Assembly: GCF_000253255.1 (NCBI RefSeq)
Contig: NC_015580.1
Location: forward strand, 1,625,001-1,689,000
From: Novosphingobium sp. PP1Y
GTDB taxonomy: Bacteria > Pseudomonadota > Alphaproteobacteria > Sphingomonadales > Sphingomonadaceae
DNA length: 64,000 bases
Direction: 5' to 3'
Shown here: in pieces, positions 25,474 through 34,631 of the stretch
How the letters are laid out: each line of letters opens with the position of its first letter
How positions within the stretch are numbered: the stretch's first letter is position 1
The notes under the pieces: generated by a model
Seen by the model: only the letters and a program-made list of their open reading frames with translations
What the model was told of the DNA's origin: nothing
Database searches by the model: none
Program-made: the position numbers and the translations under genes

Positions 25474-26744
25474 ATGCCTTTGCACCAGTGGGGGCACCTT
25501 CGCTGCCGACGGCGGTCGATTACAAGGTTTACCACGATACGCGGATTTTCGCTGCCGAGCAGCGCAACGTCTTCAAGGGGCGCACCTGGTGCTACCTTGG
25601 GCTCGAAGCCGAGATACCCAACGCCGGTGACTTTCGCGCAACCCATGTCGGCGAAACGCCGGTGGTGCTGGTGCGCGGTCAGGAAAACAAGGTCCACGCC
25701 TGGGTCAACCGGTGCGCGCACAAGGGGGCGACGGTGTGCCGCTCGTTGCGCGGCAACCAGGCCGACGGTGCGTTCGTGTGCGTCTACCATCAGTGGGCCT
25801 ATGATGCCGAAGGCACGCTGGTCGGCGTGCCGTTCCGGCGTGGCCTCAAGGGAGTAGGGGGCTACGACAAGGATTTCGATCCGGCCACTCACTCGCTCGA
25901 AAAGCTCCGGGTGGAGAGCTACAAGGGCATGGTGTTCGGCACGTTTTCAACCGACATCGAGTCGCTTGAAGATTTTCTCGGTCCGGTGATGCGCAAGTAT
26001 ATCGACCGCGTTTTCCACCACCCGATCAAGGTGCTGGGTTACTCCCGGCAATATATGGCGGGTAACTGGAAGCTCTATTCCGAGAACAGCCGCGACAGCT
26101 ACCACGGGGCCTTGCTGCACCTGTTCTACCCGACCTTCGGAATCTACCGGCAAAGCCAGGACAGCGCGGGGGAACTGGCCGAGCAAGGCTTCCACAACGT
26201 CTTTACCGTTGCCAAGCCCAAGGGCGACATCGACTACGGCTCGTTCGGCGATGAGGCCAATCGCGAAATGCAAGGCGCTGCCAAATTGCAGGACGAAAGC
26301 CTGTTGCAGTTCCGGCCCGAGATCGAGGACGATGTCGGCCTGCACATCCAGTCGCTGTTTCCCTCGGTCGTTCTGCAGCAGATCCAGAACACGCTGGCGA
26401 CACGCCAGATCGTGACGCACGGTGTCGACAAGACCGAATTGGTCTGGACCTATTTCGGCTATGCTGACGACGATGAGGAAACCACGCGTCACCGCCTGCG
26501 CAACCTGAACCTTGTCGGCCCCTCCGGCCTGATCTCGATGGAAGACGGCGAAGCGGTCGAGCTTTGCCAGCAAGGGACGATTGGGGCCGAAGGCAAGCAC
26601 AGTTTCATCGAAATGGGCGGCGACGACGTGCGGGGCTATTACGCGCCGATGGGCATGGACGAGAACGCCGTGCGCGGCTTCTGGAAAGGCTACCTAAGCC
26701 TGATGGGCGATGCCCTTGCCGCCAGCGCGGAAGCATCGGCATGA
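25470..26744 (+). CDS. Rieske oxygenase alpha subunit, salicylate/anthranilate hydroxylase type (second copy)
   Basis: The 424-residue protein has Rieske ligands C82, H84, C104 and H107 (CAHKGATVC, CVYHQW) and iron site D209-x2-H212-x4-H217 (RDSYHGALLH). It shares GVPFRRGLKG and ISMEDGEAVEL with the enzyme at 19230, so the two are paralogues of the AhdA1-like salicylate 1-hydroxylase group. The start overlaps the PdxA-like stop. It probably gives catechol from salicylate or a related acid and depends on the ferredoxin at 21003 and the reductase at 46990. Confidence 0.9.
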   Translation: MNAFAPVGAPSLPTAVDYKVYHDTRIFAAEQRNVFKGRTWCYLGLEAEIPNAGDFRATHVGETPVVLVRGQENKVHAWVNRCAHKGATVCRSLRGNQADGAFVCVYHQWAYDAEGTLVGVPFRRGLKGVGGYDKDFDPATHSLEKLRVESYKGMVFGTFSTDIESLEDFLGPVMRKYIDRVFHHPIKVLGYSRQYMAGNWKLYSENSRDSYHGALLHLFYPTFGIYRQSQDSAGELAEQGFHNVFTVAKPKGDIDYGSFGDEANREMQGAAKLQDESLLQFRPEIEDDVGLHIQSLFPSVVLQQIQNTLATRQIVTHGVDKTELVWTYFGYADDDEETTRHRLRNLNLVGPSGLISMEDGEAVELCQQGTIGAEGKHSFIEMGGDDVRGYYAPMGMDENAVRGFWKGYLSLMGDALAASAEASA

Positions 26745-27220
26745 GCCTGGTCGATCCCGCATTGCAGGGCCTGGTCGATGGCCTGAACGCCGCCTACGGT
26801 CTGTGCCTGAATGACGGCCGGCTCGAGCAGTGGCCCGAGTTTTTCGTCGATGATTGCCTTTACCAGGTGATCGCCCGCGAGAATGTCGACAACGGGCTGC
26901 CCGCCGCGGTGATGTATTGCGACAGCAAGGGCATGCTGGTCGATCGGGTGGTGGCGCTGCGCCGGGCCAACGTCTTCCCGGAACATTTCAGCCGTCACCT
27001 GATTTCGCGGGCGGTCCTGACCGGGACTGATGGCGAGACCGTGACGGCCGAGGCCAGCTATGCCGTGCTGCAAACCCGCAACGACGGTGAGACCCGCATC
27101 TACAACGCCGGGAAATATGTCGACCGGCTGGCGATCAAGGACGGTGCGGCCAAACTGGTGAGCCGGATGTGCGTCTACGACACCCATCGGATCGCGACGC
27201 TGCTGGCGACTCCGATCTGA
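26741..27220 (+). CDS. Rieske oxygenase beta subunit, salicylate hydroxylase type (second copy)
   Basis: The 159-residue protein starts in the ATGA overlap with the alpha stop. Motifs GLCLNDGRLEQWPEFFVDDC, AAVMYCDSKGMLVDR and YNAGKYVDRL match the beta subunit at 20514. It completes the second salicylate-type oxygenase. The gap of 49 bases to the following glutathione S-transferase holds AGAGGAG as the ribosome site of that gene. Confidence 0.9.
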   Translation: MSLVDPALQGLVDGLNAAYGLCLNDGRLEQWPEFFVDDCLYQVIARENVDNGLPAAVMYCDSKGMLVDRVVALRRANVFPEHFSRHLISRAVLTGTDGETVTAEASYAVLQTRNDGETRIYNAGKYVDRLAIKDGAAKLVSRMCVYDTHRIATLLATPI

Positions 27221-27269
27221 TGGCCGAACATCGATCTGGCGTCGAAAAGAAACCTAGAGGAGAAGCACA

Positions 27270-27875
27270 ATGAAACTGTTCATCAGCCCGGGCGCCTGCT
27301 CGCTCGCCCCTCATATCGCCCTGCGCGAAACCGGAGCCGATTTCGAAGCGGTCAAGGTCGATCTGGCCGTACGCAAGACCGAGGCGGGCGAGGATTTCCT
27401 CGCCGTCAATCCGTCCGGCAAGGTCCCGGCCCTGACTCTGGACAGCGGCGAGACCCTGACCGAAAACCCCGCCATCCTGCTGTATATTGCCGACCAGAAC
27501 CCCGCATCCGGCCTGGCCCCGGCCGAAGGCAGCCTCGATCGCTACCGGTTGCTGAGCCGCCTCAGCTTTCTCGGTTCGGAATTTCACAAGGCGTTCGTGC
27601 CGCTGTTTGCTCCCGGGACCTCCGACGAAGCGAAGGCGTCGGCCGCAGAATCGGTCAAGAACCACCTCGCCGCGCTCGACAAGGAACTCGCCGGGCGTGA
27701 CCATTATGCGGGCAACGCCTTCAGCGTGGCCGACATCTACCTGTTCGTGATGCTGGGCTGGCCGGCCTATGTCGGTATCGACATGACCGCCTACCCCGCG
27801 CTCGGCGCCTATGCCGGCAAGATCGCGCAGCGGCCCGCCGTCGGCGCGGCGCTCAAGGCCGAAGGCCTGGCGTGA
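27270..27875 (+). CDS. bphK: Beta-class glutathione S-transferase (BphK type)
   Basis: The 201-residue protein starts KLFISPGACSLAPHIALRE, with the beta-class Cys10 that binds glutathione, then NPSGKVPAL and ENPAILLYIAD from the thioredoxin-like domain, and an all-helical C-terminal half with FSVADIYLF. BphK-type enzymes occur in biphenyl/PAH clusters and can dehalogenate chlorinated ring-fission products. It closes the 22570-27875 operon; a 181-base gap with a strong inverted repeat separates it from the xyl operon. Confidence 0.92.
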   Translation: MKLFISPGACSLAPHIALRETGADFEAVKVDLAVRKTEAGEDFLAVNPSGKVPALTLDSGETLTENPAILLYIADQNPASGLAPAEGSLDRYRLLSRLSFLGSEFHKAFVPLFAPGTSDEAKASAAESVKNHLAALDKELAGRDHYAGNAFSVADIYLFVMLGWPAYVGIDMTAYPALGAYAGKIAQRPAVGAALKAEGLA

Positions 27876-27982
27876 GCCGGACCGGCCGGTTTGGGGCATG
27901 ATGCGATCGGGTTGAATCATTCTCCATTTGCAAATGCGTTCTGTTTTATGCAATAACGCCGGGAATCCGAACGAACACGAGT

Positions 27983-28023
27983 CCGGTTGCCTTGCCTGTC
28001 GCAATGGCAGGCAAGGCAACCGG
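27983..28023. repeat. Perfect 16-base-pair inverted repeat upstream of the xylF operon
   Basis: CCGGTTGCCTTGCCTG at 27983-27998 pairs perfectly with 28008-28023 across a nine-base loop. There is no T run on either side, so it is not a classical terminator. It lies 33 bases upstream of the hydrolase start at 28057, within the probable leader RNA, where it could stabilise the transcript, limit read-through from bphK or bind a regulator. Confidence 0.7.
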
Positions 28024-28056
28024 CCAAAAATCGGTTGAGAATTGATCGGGAGAGCC

Positions 28057-28908
28057 ATGACTGCCGTAACCAACGACATCGCACGCCCGGAGATTGGCAA
28101 GTCCATCACGGTCGATGGCAGCGTCACCAACTACCACGATGTGGGCGAGGGCGCACCCGTCCTGCTGATCCACGGATCGGGACCCGGGGTGACCGCCTGG
28201 GCCAACTGGCGGCTCAACATGCCCGAGCTGGCGAAGCGCTTCCGCGTCATCGCGCCCGACATGTTCGGCTTCGGCTATTCGGATCCCAAGGGGCGAATCG
28301 AAGACAAGCGGGTGTGGGTCGATCAGGTGGCATCGCTGCTGGATGCCCTCGGGATCGACAAGGTCTCGATGGTCGGCAATTCCTTCGGCGGGGGCATCAC
28401 CCTGGCATTCATGATCGCGCATCCCGATCGGGTCGAACGGGCGGTGCTGATGGGGCCGGCAGGGCTCGATTTCCCGATCACGCCGGCGCTCGATCTGGTC
28501 TGGGGCTACCAGCCTTCGCTGGAAGAAATGCGCGCCTCGCTCAAGTACCTGGCCTGGGACCACAGCCGTCTGACCGAAGACCTGATCCAGTCGCGCTATG
28601 AAGCGAGTGCGCGTCCGGAAGCGCACGATCCCTATCACGCGACCTTCGGCGGGGCGGACCGGCAGCGCAACATCGCGATGCTGGCAAGCCGCGAGGAAGA
28701 CGTGGCGGCGCTCCAGCATGAAACGCTCATCCTGCACGGCCTGTTCGACCAGGTGATCCCGCTGGATTCGACCGTGCGCCTGGCCAGCCTGCTGGCGCGC
28801 GCCGACCTGCACGTATTCGCGGAATGCGGCCATTGGGTGCAGATCGAACGCATGGCGAGCTTCAACCGCATGGTGACCGAATTTTTTGAGAACGGCCTCA
28901 AGGCCTGA
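28057..28908 (+). CDS. xylF: 2-hydroxymuconate semialdehyde hydrolase
   Basis: The 283-residue alpha/beta hydrolase has LLIHGSGPGVTAWANW, nucleophile Ser109 in GNSFGG, Asp231 in HGLFDQVIP and His259 in CGHWVQIE. GSGPGVTAWANWR is the XylF/DmpD signature. It hydrolyses ring-fission products of alkylcatechols to 2-oxopent-4-enoate and a carboxylic acid. ATG 28057 follows GGGAGAGCC. It heads the thirteen-gene meta-cleavage operon. Upstream lies an AT-rich stretch with TTTTATGCAATAACG and a large hairpin. Confidence 0.93.
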   Translation: MTAVTNDIARPEIGKSITVDGSVTNYHDVGEGAPVLLIHGSGPGVTAWANWRLNMPELAKRFRVIAPDMFGFGYSDPKGRIEDKRVWVDQVASLLDALGIDKVSMVGNSFGGGITLAFMIAHPDRVERAVLMGPAGLDFPITPALDLVWGYQPSLEEMRASLKYLAWDHSRLTEDLIQSRYEASARPEAHDPYHATFGGADRQRNIAMLASREEDVAALQHETLILHGLFDQVIPLDSTVRLASLLARADLHVFAECGHWVQIERMASFNRMVTEFFENGLKA

Positions 28909-28927
28909 AGGGACAAGGAGATCTGAA

Positions 28928-29851
28928 ATGGCGCTGACCGGTGTACTTCGCCCTGGCTATGTCCAGCTGCGCGTCCTCGATCTGGATGAGGCAATCCAGC
29001 ACTATCGCGACCGCATCGGTCTCAACCTGGTGAGCGTCGAAGACGGAAGGGCGTTCTTCCAGGCCTTCGACGAGTTCGATCGCCACAGCATAATCCTGCG
29101 CGAGGCCGATTCCGCCGGGCTCGACCGGATGGCGTTCAAGGTCGCCAAGGATGCCGATCTCGACCACTTTGCCGAACGGCTGCTCGACATGGGGGTCCAC
29201 GTCGATATCATTCCGGCTGGCGAGGATCCCGGCGTCGGTCGCAAGATCCGCTTCAACACGCCGACCGCCCACGTGTTCGATCTCTATGCCGAGATGGAGC
29301 TGTCCGAAACCGGGCCGGCCGTGCGCAATCCCGACGTCTGGATTGCCGAGCCGCGCGGCATGCGCGCGACCCGGTTCGATCACTGCGCCCTCAATGGTGT
29401 CGATATTTCGGCTAGCGCGAAGATCTTCGTCGAGGCTCTCGATTTCTCGGTGACCGAAGAATTGGTGGACGAGGCTTCGGGCACGCGCCTTGGCATCTTC
29501 CTGTCGTGCAGCAACAAGGCGCACGACGTGGCATTCCTGGGCTATCCCGAAGACGGGCGGATCCACCACACTTCCTTCAACCTCGAATCCTGGCACGATG
29601 TCGGCCATGCGGCGGACATCATCAGCCGCTACGACATTTCGCTGGATATCGGCCCGACCCGCCACGGGATCACGCGCGGGCAGACGATCTACTTCTTCGA
29701 CCCGTCGGGCAACCGCAACGAGACCTTCAGCGGCGGCTACACCTACTATCCCGACAATCCGCGCCGGATGTGGCAGGCCGAGAATGCCGGCAAGGCGATC
29801 TTCTATTACGAGAAGGCGCTCAACGACCGCTTCATGACGGTGAACACCTGA
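28928..29851 (+). CDS. xylE: Catechol 2,3-dioxygenase
   Basis: The 307-residue protein equals XylE in length. Iron ligands are His152 (FDHCAL), His213 or His214 (RIHHTSF) and Glu265 (GNRNETFSGGY). It cleaves catechol or methylcatechol to 2-hydroxymuconate semialdehyde, the substrate of XylF and XylG beside it. The plant-type ferredoxin at 35620 would re-reduce its iron. The start has AAGGAG about ten bases upstream. Confidence 0.95.
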   Translation: MALTGVLRPGYVQLRVLDLDEAIQHYRDRIGLNLVSVEDGRAFFQAFDEFDRHSIILREADSAGLDRMAFKVAKDADLDHFAERLLDMGVHVDIIPAGEDPGVGRKIRFNTPTAHVFDLYAEMELSETGPAVRNPDVWIAEPRGMRATRFDHCALNGVDISASAKIFVEALDFSVTEELVDEASGTRLGIFLSCSNKAHDVAFLGYPEDGRIHHTSFNLESWHDVGHAADIISRYDISLDIGPTRHGITRGQTIYFFDPSGNRNETFSGGYTYYPDNPRRMWQAENAGKAIFYYEKALNDRFMTVNT

Positions 29852-29853
29852 GC

Positions 29854-30285
29854 ATGGACGGGGTGGCGACCATCCGGTCGGTCGGGCACGATCTTGCCGC
29901 CAAAGCGGTGCAGGTCGCCGTGGCCAAAGGCGGCGAGGTGGGCTGCCCTCTCGTCGCTGCGGTGGTTGGTGCCACGGGGGAGTTGGTCGCCCTGCTGCGC
30001 GCCATCGGGGCGCCGTTCCCATCCTCGCAGATCGCGCAGGACAAGGCCTATACCGCAGCCAGCTTCAAGGTTCCCTCGCCTGACGTCTTCAAGATGGTCG
30101 AAGGCAACCCGGCGCTAAGCGGGGGTATAGCCGCTAAGCCCGGCATCGCCATGTTCGGCGGCGGGTTGCCGATCATGATCGCTGGCGAGATCGTTGGCGC
30201 TATCGGCGTGTCTGGCGGAACCGAGGAACTCGATACGCAGTGCGCCAACGCCGCCCTCACCGCGATCGGAGCGGCGCAATATTGA
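29854..30285 (+). CDS. GlcG/HbpS-like (DUF336) protein
   Basis: The 143-residue protein has the family pattern: VAVAKGGEVGCPLVAAVVGATGEL, a QDKAYTAASF segment, GGGLPIMIAGEIVGAIGVSGG and a Cys in the last helix. Family members bind haem or small ligands, but the role in catabolic operons is not settled. It starts two bases after the xylE stop region, so it is co-translated with xylE. Similar genes are known beside meta-pathway genes elsewhere; a protective role for the dioxygenase iron is possible but unproven. Confidence 0.85.
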   Translation: MDGVATIRSVGHDLAAKAVQVAVAKGGEVGCPLVAAVVGATGELVALLRAIGAPFPSSQIAQDKAYTAASFKVPSPDVFKMVEGNPALSGGIAAKPGIAMFGGGLPIMIAGEIVGAIGVSGGTEELDTQCANAALTAIGAAQY

Positions 30286-30327
30286 GCGCGCGACACCATT
30301 GAGACTTTACGGAGAAACGAAAAACCC

Positions 30328-31812
30328 ATGGCAACCCAAGGCACCCTGGCCGTTACCGATACCGTCCTGAACTTCATCGGGGGCTCCTATCGCCGTGGGA
30401 GCACCGGCAAGACGTTCGCCAATATCGATCCGGCAACCGGCTTGCAGACCGGCACCGTCCACGAAGCGAGTGAGCAGGACGTTGCCGATGCCGTGGCAGC
30501 CGCCAGGGAAGCCCTGAACGGTCCGTGGGGCAAGATGACGACGGCCGAGCGAGTCAAGCTCATCTCGGCCGTCGCCACCGAAATCGAACGCCGCGCGGAC
30601 GATTTCCTCGCTGCCGAAGTGGCGGATACCGGCAAGCCGCGCCATGTCGCCTCGCACATCGACATTCCGCGCGGCGCCGCTAACTTCCGGATGTTCGCCG
30701 ACGTCATTGCCACTACCCCGACCGAATCCTTCGCCACGGCGACGCCCGATGGCGGGAAGGCGCTGAACTACGTCGTGCGCAAACCCAAGGGTGTGATCGC
30801 AGTGATCTGCCCGTGGAACTTTCCCCTTCTACTGATGACCTGGAAGGTCGGCCCGGCGCTGGCTTGCGGCAACACAGTTGTGGTCAAGCCCTCCGAGGAG
30901 ACACCGCGGACCGCGGCGCTGCTGGGTGAGGTCATGAACGCGGTCGGGATGCCCGAGGGTGTCTACAACGTGGTGCACGGCTTCGGGGGCGGCTCGGCCG
31001 GTGAATTCCTGACCTCGAACCCCGATGTCGACGCGATTACCTTTACCGGCGAGACCGGCACCGGCCAGGCGATCATGCAAAAGGCCGCGGTCGGGGTGCG
31101 CGATATTTCGTTCGAGCTTGGCGGAAAGAATCCGGCCGTCGTGTTTGCCGACGCCGATCTCGACAAGGTGGTCGAAGGACTTTCGCGCTCGGTGTTTCTC
31201 AACACCGGGCAGGTCTGCCTCGGAACCGAGCGGGTCTATGTCGAGCGGCCGGTTTTCGATGATTTCGTCAAGCGGATGACGGCGGCGGCCAAGGCGTTCA
31301 AGCCCGGCGCGACCGGCGATAAGGCCTATCTGGGGCCGCTGATCAGCGCCGAGCACAAGGAAAAGGTGCTGGGATATTACGCCCGCGCGGTGGCCGAAGG
31401 TGCCACTGTCGTCACCGGCGGCGGGGTTCCCGCGCTGTCGGGTGACGCAGCGGGCGGCTTCTATGTCGAGCCGACGCTGTGGACGGGCCTGGCGCACGAC
31501 AGTTCGGTGATGCGCGAAGAGATCTTCGGCCCGTGCTGCGGGGTCATTCCCTTCGATGCCGAAGACGAGGTGATCGGCCTGGCCAACGACACCGACTACG
31601 GGTTGTGCGCGACGATCTGGACCGAAAACCTCTCGCGGGCGCACCGCGTCGCCGCCGCGATGCAGGTTGGCGTGTGCTGGGTCAATTGCTGGTTCCTGCG
31701 CGATCTGCGCACCGCCTTCGGCGGTTCCGGACATTCCGGGATCGGCCGCGAAGGCGGTGTGCACAGCCTCGAATTCTATACCGAAACCGAAAACATCTGC
31801 GTGAAGCTTTGA
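30328..31812 (+). CDS. xylG: 2-hydroxymuconic semialdehyde dehydrogenase
   Basis: The 494-residue NAD-dependent aldehyde dehydrogenase has PWNFPLLLMTWK, FTGETGTGQAI, FELGGKNPAVVF (Glu base) and NTGQVCLGTERVYVERP (catalytic Cys). VGVCWVNCWFLRDLRTAFGG is characteristic of XylG/DmpC. It oxidises the semialdehyde to 4-oxalocrotonate, entering the branch used for unsubstituted catechol together with XylH and XylI. ACGGAGA precedes the start. Confidence 0.94.
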   Translation: MATQGTLAVTDTVLNFIGGSYRRGSTGKTFANIDPATGLQTGTVHEASEQDVADAVAAAREALNGPWGKMTTAERVKLISAVATEIERRADDFLAAEVADTGKPRHVASHIDIPRGAANFRMFADVIATTPTESFATATPDGGKALNYVVRKPKGVIAVICPWNFPLLLMTWKVGPALACGNTVVVKPSEETPRTAALLGEVMNAVGMPEGVYNVVHGFGGGSAGEFLTSNPDVDAITFTGETGTGQAIMQKAAVGVRDISFELGGKNPAVVFADADLDKVVEGLSRSVFLNTGQVCLGTERVYVERPVFDDFVKRMTAAAKAFKPGATGDKAYLGPLISAEHKEKVLGYYARAVAEGATVVTGGGVPALSGDAAGGFYVEPTLWTGLAHDSSVMREEIFGPCCGVIPFDAEDEVIGLANDTDYGLCATIWTENLSRAHRVAAAMQVGVCWVNCWFLRDLRTAFGGSGHSGIGREGGVHSLEFYTETENICVKL

Positions 31813-31816
31813 CACC

Positions 31817-32629
31817 ATGACGACTGAAACCAAGATCGATCCCAAGGCGATTCAACAGGCGGCCGAGCAATTGCGGGGCGCGGCTGCCAGCGGCAAGCCG
31901 GTAGCGCCGATCCGCGATCTCATTTCGGCCGGCGGGGTGGATGCCGCCTACGCCGTGCAGGAAATCAACACCCGGCACGCCCTTGACAGCGGGCGGCGCC
32001 TGGTCGGCCGCAAGATCGGGCTGACCTCGCTGGCGGTGCAGCGCCAGCTCGGCGTTGACCAGCCCGATTACGGCATGCTGTTCTCCGACATGGACGTGCC
32101 CGAAGGGTTTCCTATCTCGCTCGATCAGGTCATCCAGCCCAAGGTCGAGGCGGAAATCGCGATCGTGGTCGGCCGTGATCTGCCTCATCCCGATCTCACC
32201 ACCGCCGAGATGATCCGCGCGGTCGAATATTTCGTGCCCGCGATCGAGATCGTCGACAGCCGGGTCGCCAACTGGGACATCCGGATCTGGGACACCGTCG
32301 CCGACAACGCCTCGAGCGGGTTGTTCGTGCTTGGCGCGGTGCCGCGCAAGCTCGAGGCGCTCGACCTGCGCGAATGCGGCATGGTGATGGAAGTGAAGGG
32401 CGAGCCGATCTCGGTAGGTGCGGGGATTGCCTGCCTCGGCAGCCCGATCACCGCAGCGCTGTGGCTGGCGCGGGTGATGGCCAAGGTGGGGCGTCCGCTG
32501 CTTGAAGGCGACGTGATCCTGTCCGGCGCGCTCGGGCCGATGGCGGGAGTCGCGCGCGGCGATGTCGTGGAAGCGAGGATCAATGGGGTCGGTACGGTGC
32601 GGGCGGCTTTCGCCGCCGAAGCCGGCTGA
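31817..32629 (+). CDS. xylJ: 2-oxopent-4-enoate hydratase
   Basis: The 270-residue protein has GRKIGLTSLAVQRQLGVDQP, YGMLFSDMDV, PKVEAEIAIVVG and AIEIVDSR, the XylJ/DmpE form of the hydratase/decarboxylase family. It adds water to 2-hydroxypenta-2,4-dienoate to give 4-hydroxy-2-oxovalerate for XylK. Its paralogue XylI (decarboxylase) lies at 34632; the KIGLTS versus KMGLTS and PDYG versus VAWG differences separate the two. Confidence 0.92.
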   Translation: MTTETKIDPKAIQQAAEQLRGAAASGKPVAPIRDLISAGGVDAAYAVQEINTRHALDSGRRLVGRKIGLTSLAVQRQLGVDQPDYGMLFSDMDVPEGFPISLDQVIQPKVEAEIAIVVGRDLPHPDLTTAEMIRAVEYFVPAIEIVDSRVANWDIRIWDTVADNASSGLFVLGAVPRKLEALDLRECGMVMEVKGEPISVGAGIACLGSPITAALWLARVMAKVGRPLLEGDVILSGALGPMAGVARGDVVEARINGVGTVRAAFAAEAG

Positions 32630-32654
32630 CGCAGGTTAACGGGAAGATCGAAGC

Positions 32655-33593
32655 ATGACCAAGATGAAGTGCGCCATCATCGGCTCCGGAAATATCGGAA
32701 CCGACCTGATGATCAAGCTGCTCAAAGGGTCCGATAGTCTTGAACTGGCAGCAGTGGTCGGGATCGACCCGGCCTCGGAAGGGCTCGCCATGGCCCGCGA
32801 ACGCGGCGTGATGACGACCCACGAGGGAATCGACGGGCTGCGCAAGCTGCCGGTCTACCCCGAAATCGGCATCGCCTTCGATGCGACGTCGGCCTACGCC
32901 CACAAGGAACACGATGCCGCCCTGCAGGCCGATGGCAAGCTGGTGGTCGACCTGACCCCGGCCGCGATCGGGCCGTTCTTCGTCCCGCCGGTCGGCGGGG
33001 TGCTTGAAGACAACATTCGCAACGTCAACATGGTCACCTGCGGCGGCCAGGCGACCATTCCCATGGTCGCCGCGGTTTCGCGGGTGACTCCGGTTCATTA
33101 CGCCGAAATCGTCGCGTCGGTGTCGTCGCGTTCGGCGGGTCCGGGGACGCGCGCGAACATCGACGAGTTCACCCGCACCACCGCGAAGGCGATCGAAACG
33201 GTGGGCGGAGCCGGCCGCGGCCGGGCGATCATCATCCTCAACCCCGCCGAGCCGCCGATGATCATGCGCGACACGATCTTCACGCTGACCGATCAGGTCG
33301 ACGAGGACGCCATCCGCGCCTCGATCAAGGAAATGGTCGAAACCGTCCAATCCTATGTCCCCGGCTATCGCCTCAAGCAGGAAGTGCAGTTCGAACGGTT
33401 CGGCTCGAACCGGCCGCTGAAGATCCCCGGATACGGGGAATTCGTCGGCCTGAAGACCAGCGTGTTTCTCGAAGTCGAGGGCGCTGGCGACTATCTTCCC
33501 AAGTATTCCGGAAACCTAGACATCATGACCGCTGCCGCCAAGGCAGCCGGCGAACGCATGGCCCAACAACGCCTCGCAAAGGTGGCAGCATGA
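32655..33593 (+). CDS. xylQ: Acetaldehyde dehydrogenase (acylating)
   Basis: The 312-residue protein has an N-terminal Rossmann motif IIGSGNIGTDLMIK and catalytic Cys129 in MVTCGGQATIPMV. It converts acetaldehyde plus CoA to acetyl-CoA and forms a channelling complex with the aldolase XylK encoded next, which overlaps it by four bases. This is a standard lower meta-pathway gene. Confidence 0.95.
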   Translation: MTKMKCAIIGSGNIGTDLMIKLLKGSDSLELAAVVGIDPASEGLAMARERGVMTTHEGIDGLRKLPVYPEIGIAFDATSAYAHKEHDAALQADGKLVVDLTPAAIGPFFVPPVGGVLEDNIRNVNMVTCGGQATIPMVAAVSRVTPVHYAEIVASVSSRSAGPGTRANIDEFTRTTAKAIETVGGAGRGRAIIILNPAEPPMIMRDTIFTLTDQVDEDAIRASIKEMVETVQSYVPGYRLKQEVQFERFGSNRPLKIPGYGEFVGLKTSVFLEVEGAGDYLPKYSGNLDIMTAAAKAAGERMAQQRLAKVAA

Positions 33594-34621
33594 CCTTCAA
33601 CCCCGAAACCGGCAAGCTCTACATCCAGGACGTCACCCTGCGTGACGGGATGCATGCCATTCTTCACATGTACGGCACCGACAGCGTCCGCACCATCGCC
33701 AAGGCGCTGGACGATGCCGGCGTCGATGCGATCGAGGTGTCGCACGGTGACGGCCTCAACGGCAGCTCGTTCAATTACGGCTTCGGCGCCCATACCGACT
33801 GGGAATGGATCGAAGCCGCCGCCGACGTGATCAAGAACGCCGTGCTGACCACCTTGCTGGTGCCGGGCATCGGCACGGTCGAGGAACTGCGCCGCGCCTA
33901 CGCGCTCGGCGTGCGCTCGGTCCGGGTCGCCACCCATTGCACCGAAGCCGATGTCGCCAAGCAGCATATCGGCATTGCCCGCGATCTCGGCATGGATGTT
34001 TCGGGCTTCCTGATGATGAGCCACATGATCGATCCCGAGGCGCTGGCGCAGCAGGCCATTCTGATGGAAAGCTATGGGGCGCACTGTGTCTATGTGACCG
34101 ACAGCGGCGGCGCGCTCGACATGGACGGGGTGCGCGATCGCCTGCGGGCCTATGACCGCGTCCTCAAGCCGGAAACCCAGCGCGGCATCCACGCCCACCA
34201 CAACCTTTCGCTCGGTGTGGCCAACTCGATCGTCGCGGCCCAGGAAGGCGCGGTGCGGATCGATGCGAGCCTTGCCGGAATGGGGGCAGGGGCCGGCAAC
34301 GCGCCGCTCGAGGTGTTCGTCGCCGCCGCCGACCGCAAGGGCTGGAACCATGGCTGCGACGTGATGGCACTGATGGACGCAGCAGAGGACATCATCCGTC
34401 CGTTGCAGGACCGCCCGGTGCGGGTGGATCGCGAAACGCTGAGCCTGGGCTATGCGGGGGTCTATTCGAGCTTCCTGCGCCACGCGGAAAAGGCCGCCGA
34501 ACAGTATGGGCTGGATACGCGCGAAATCCTGATCGAACTGGGCAAGCGCCGGATGGTCGGGGGGCAGGAAGACATGATCGTCGATGTCGCGCTCGATCTT
34601 GTGTCCGCACGCGCAGCATAG
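33590..34621 (+). CDS. xylK: 4-hydroxy-2-oxovalerate aldolase
   Basis: The 343-residue protein has the DRE-TIM motif VTLRDGMHAILH, the HAHHNLSLGVANS metal-binding segment, and the C-terminal helical region that contacts the dehydrogenase. It splits 4-hydroxy-2-oxovalerate to pyruvate and acetaldehyde, which passes to XylQ. The ATGA overlap with xylQ fits the known bifunctional complex. Confidence 0.95.
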   Translation: MTFNPETGKLYIQDVTLRDGMHAILHMYGTDSVRTIAKALDDAGVDAIEVSHGDGLNGSSFNYGFGAHTDWEWIEAAADVIKNAVLTTLLVPGIGTVEELRRAYALGVRSVRVATHCTEADVAKQHIGIARDLGMDVSGFLMMSHMIDPEALAQQAILMESYGAHCVYVTDSGGALDMDGVRDRLRAYDRVLKPETQRGIHAHHNLSLGVANSIVAAQEGAVRIDASLAGMGAGAGNAPLEVFVAAADRKGWNHGCDVMALMDAAEDIIRPLQDRPVRVDRETLSLGYAGVYSSFLRHAEKAAEQYGLDTREILIELGKRRMVGGQEDMIVDVALDLVSARAA

Positions 34622-34631
34622 GCCCAAGGCA

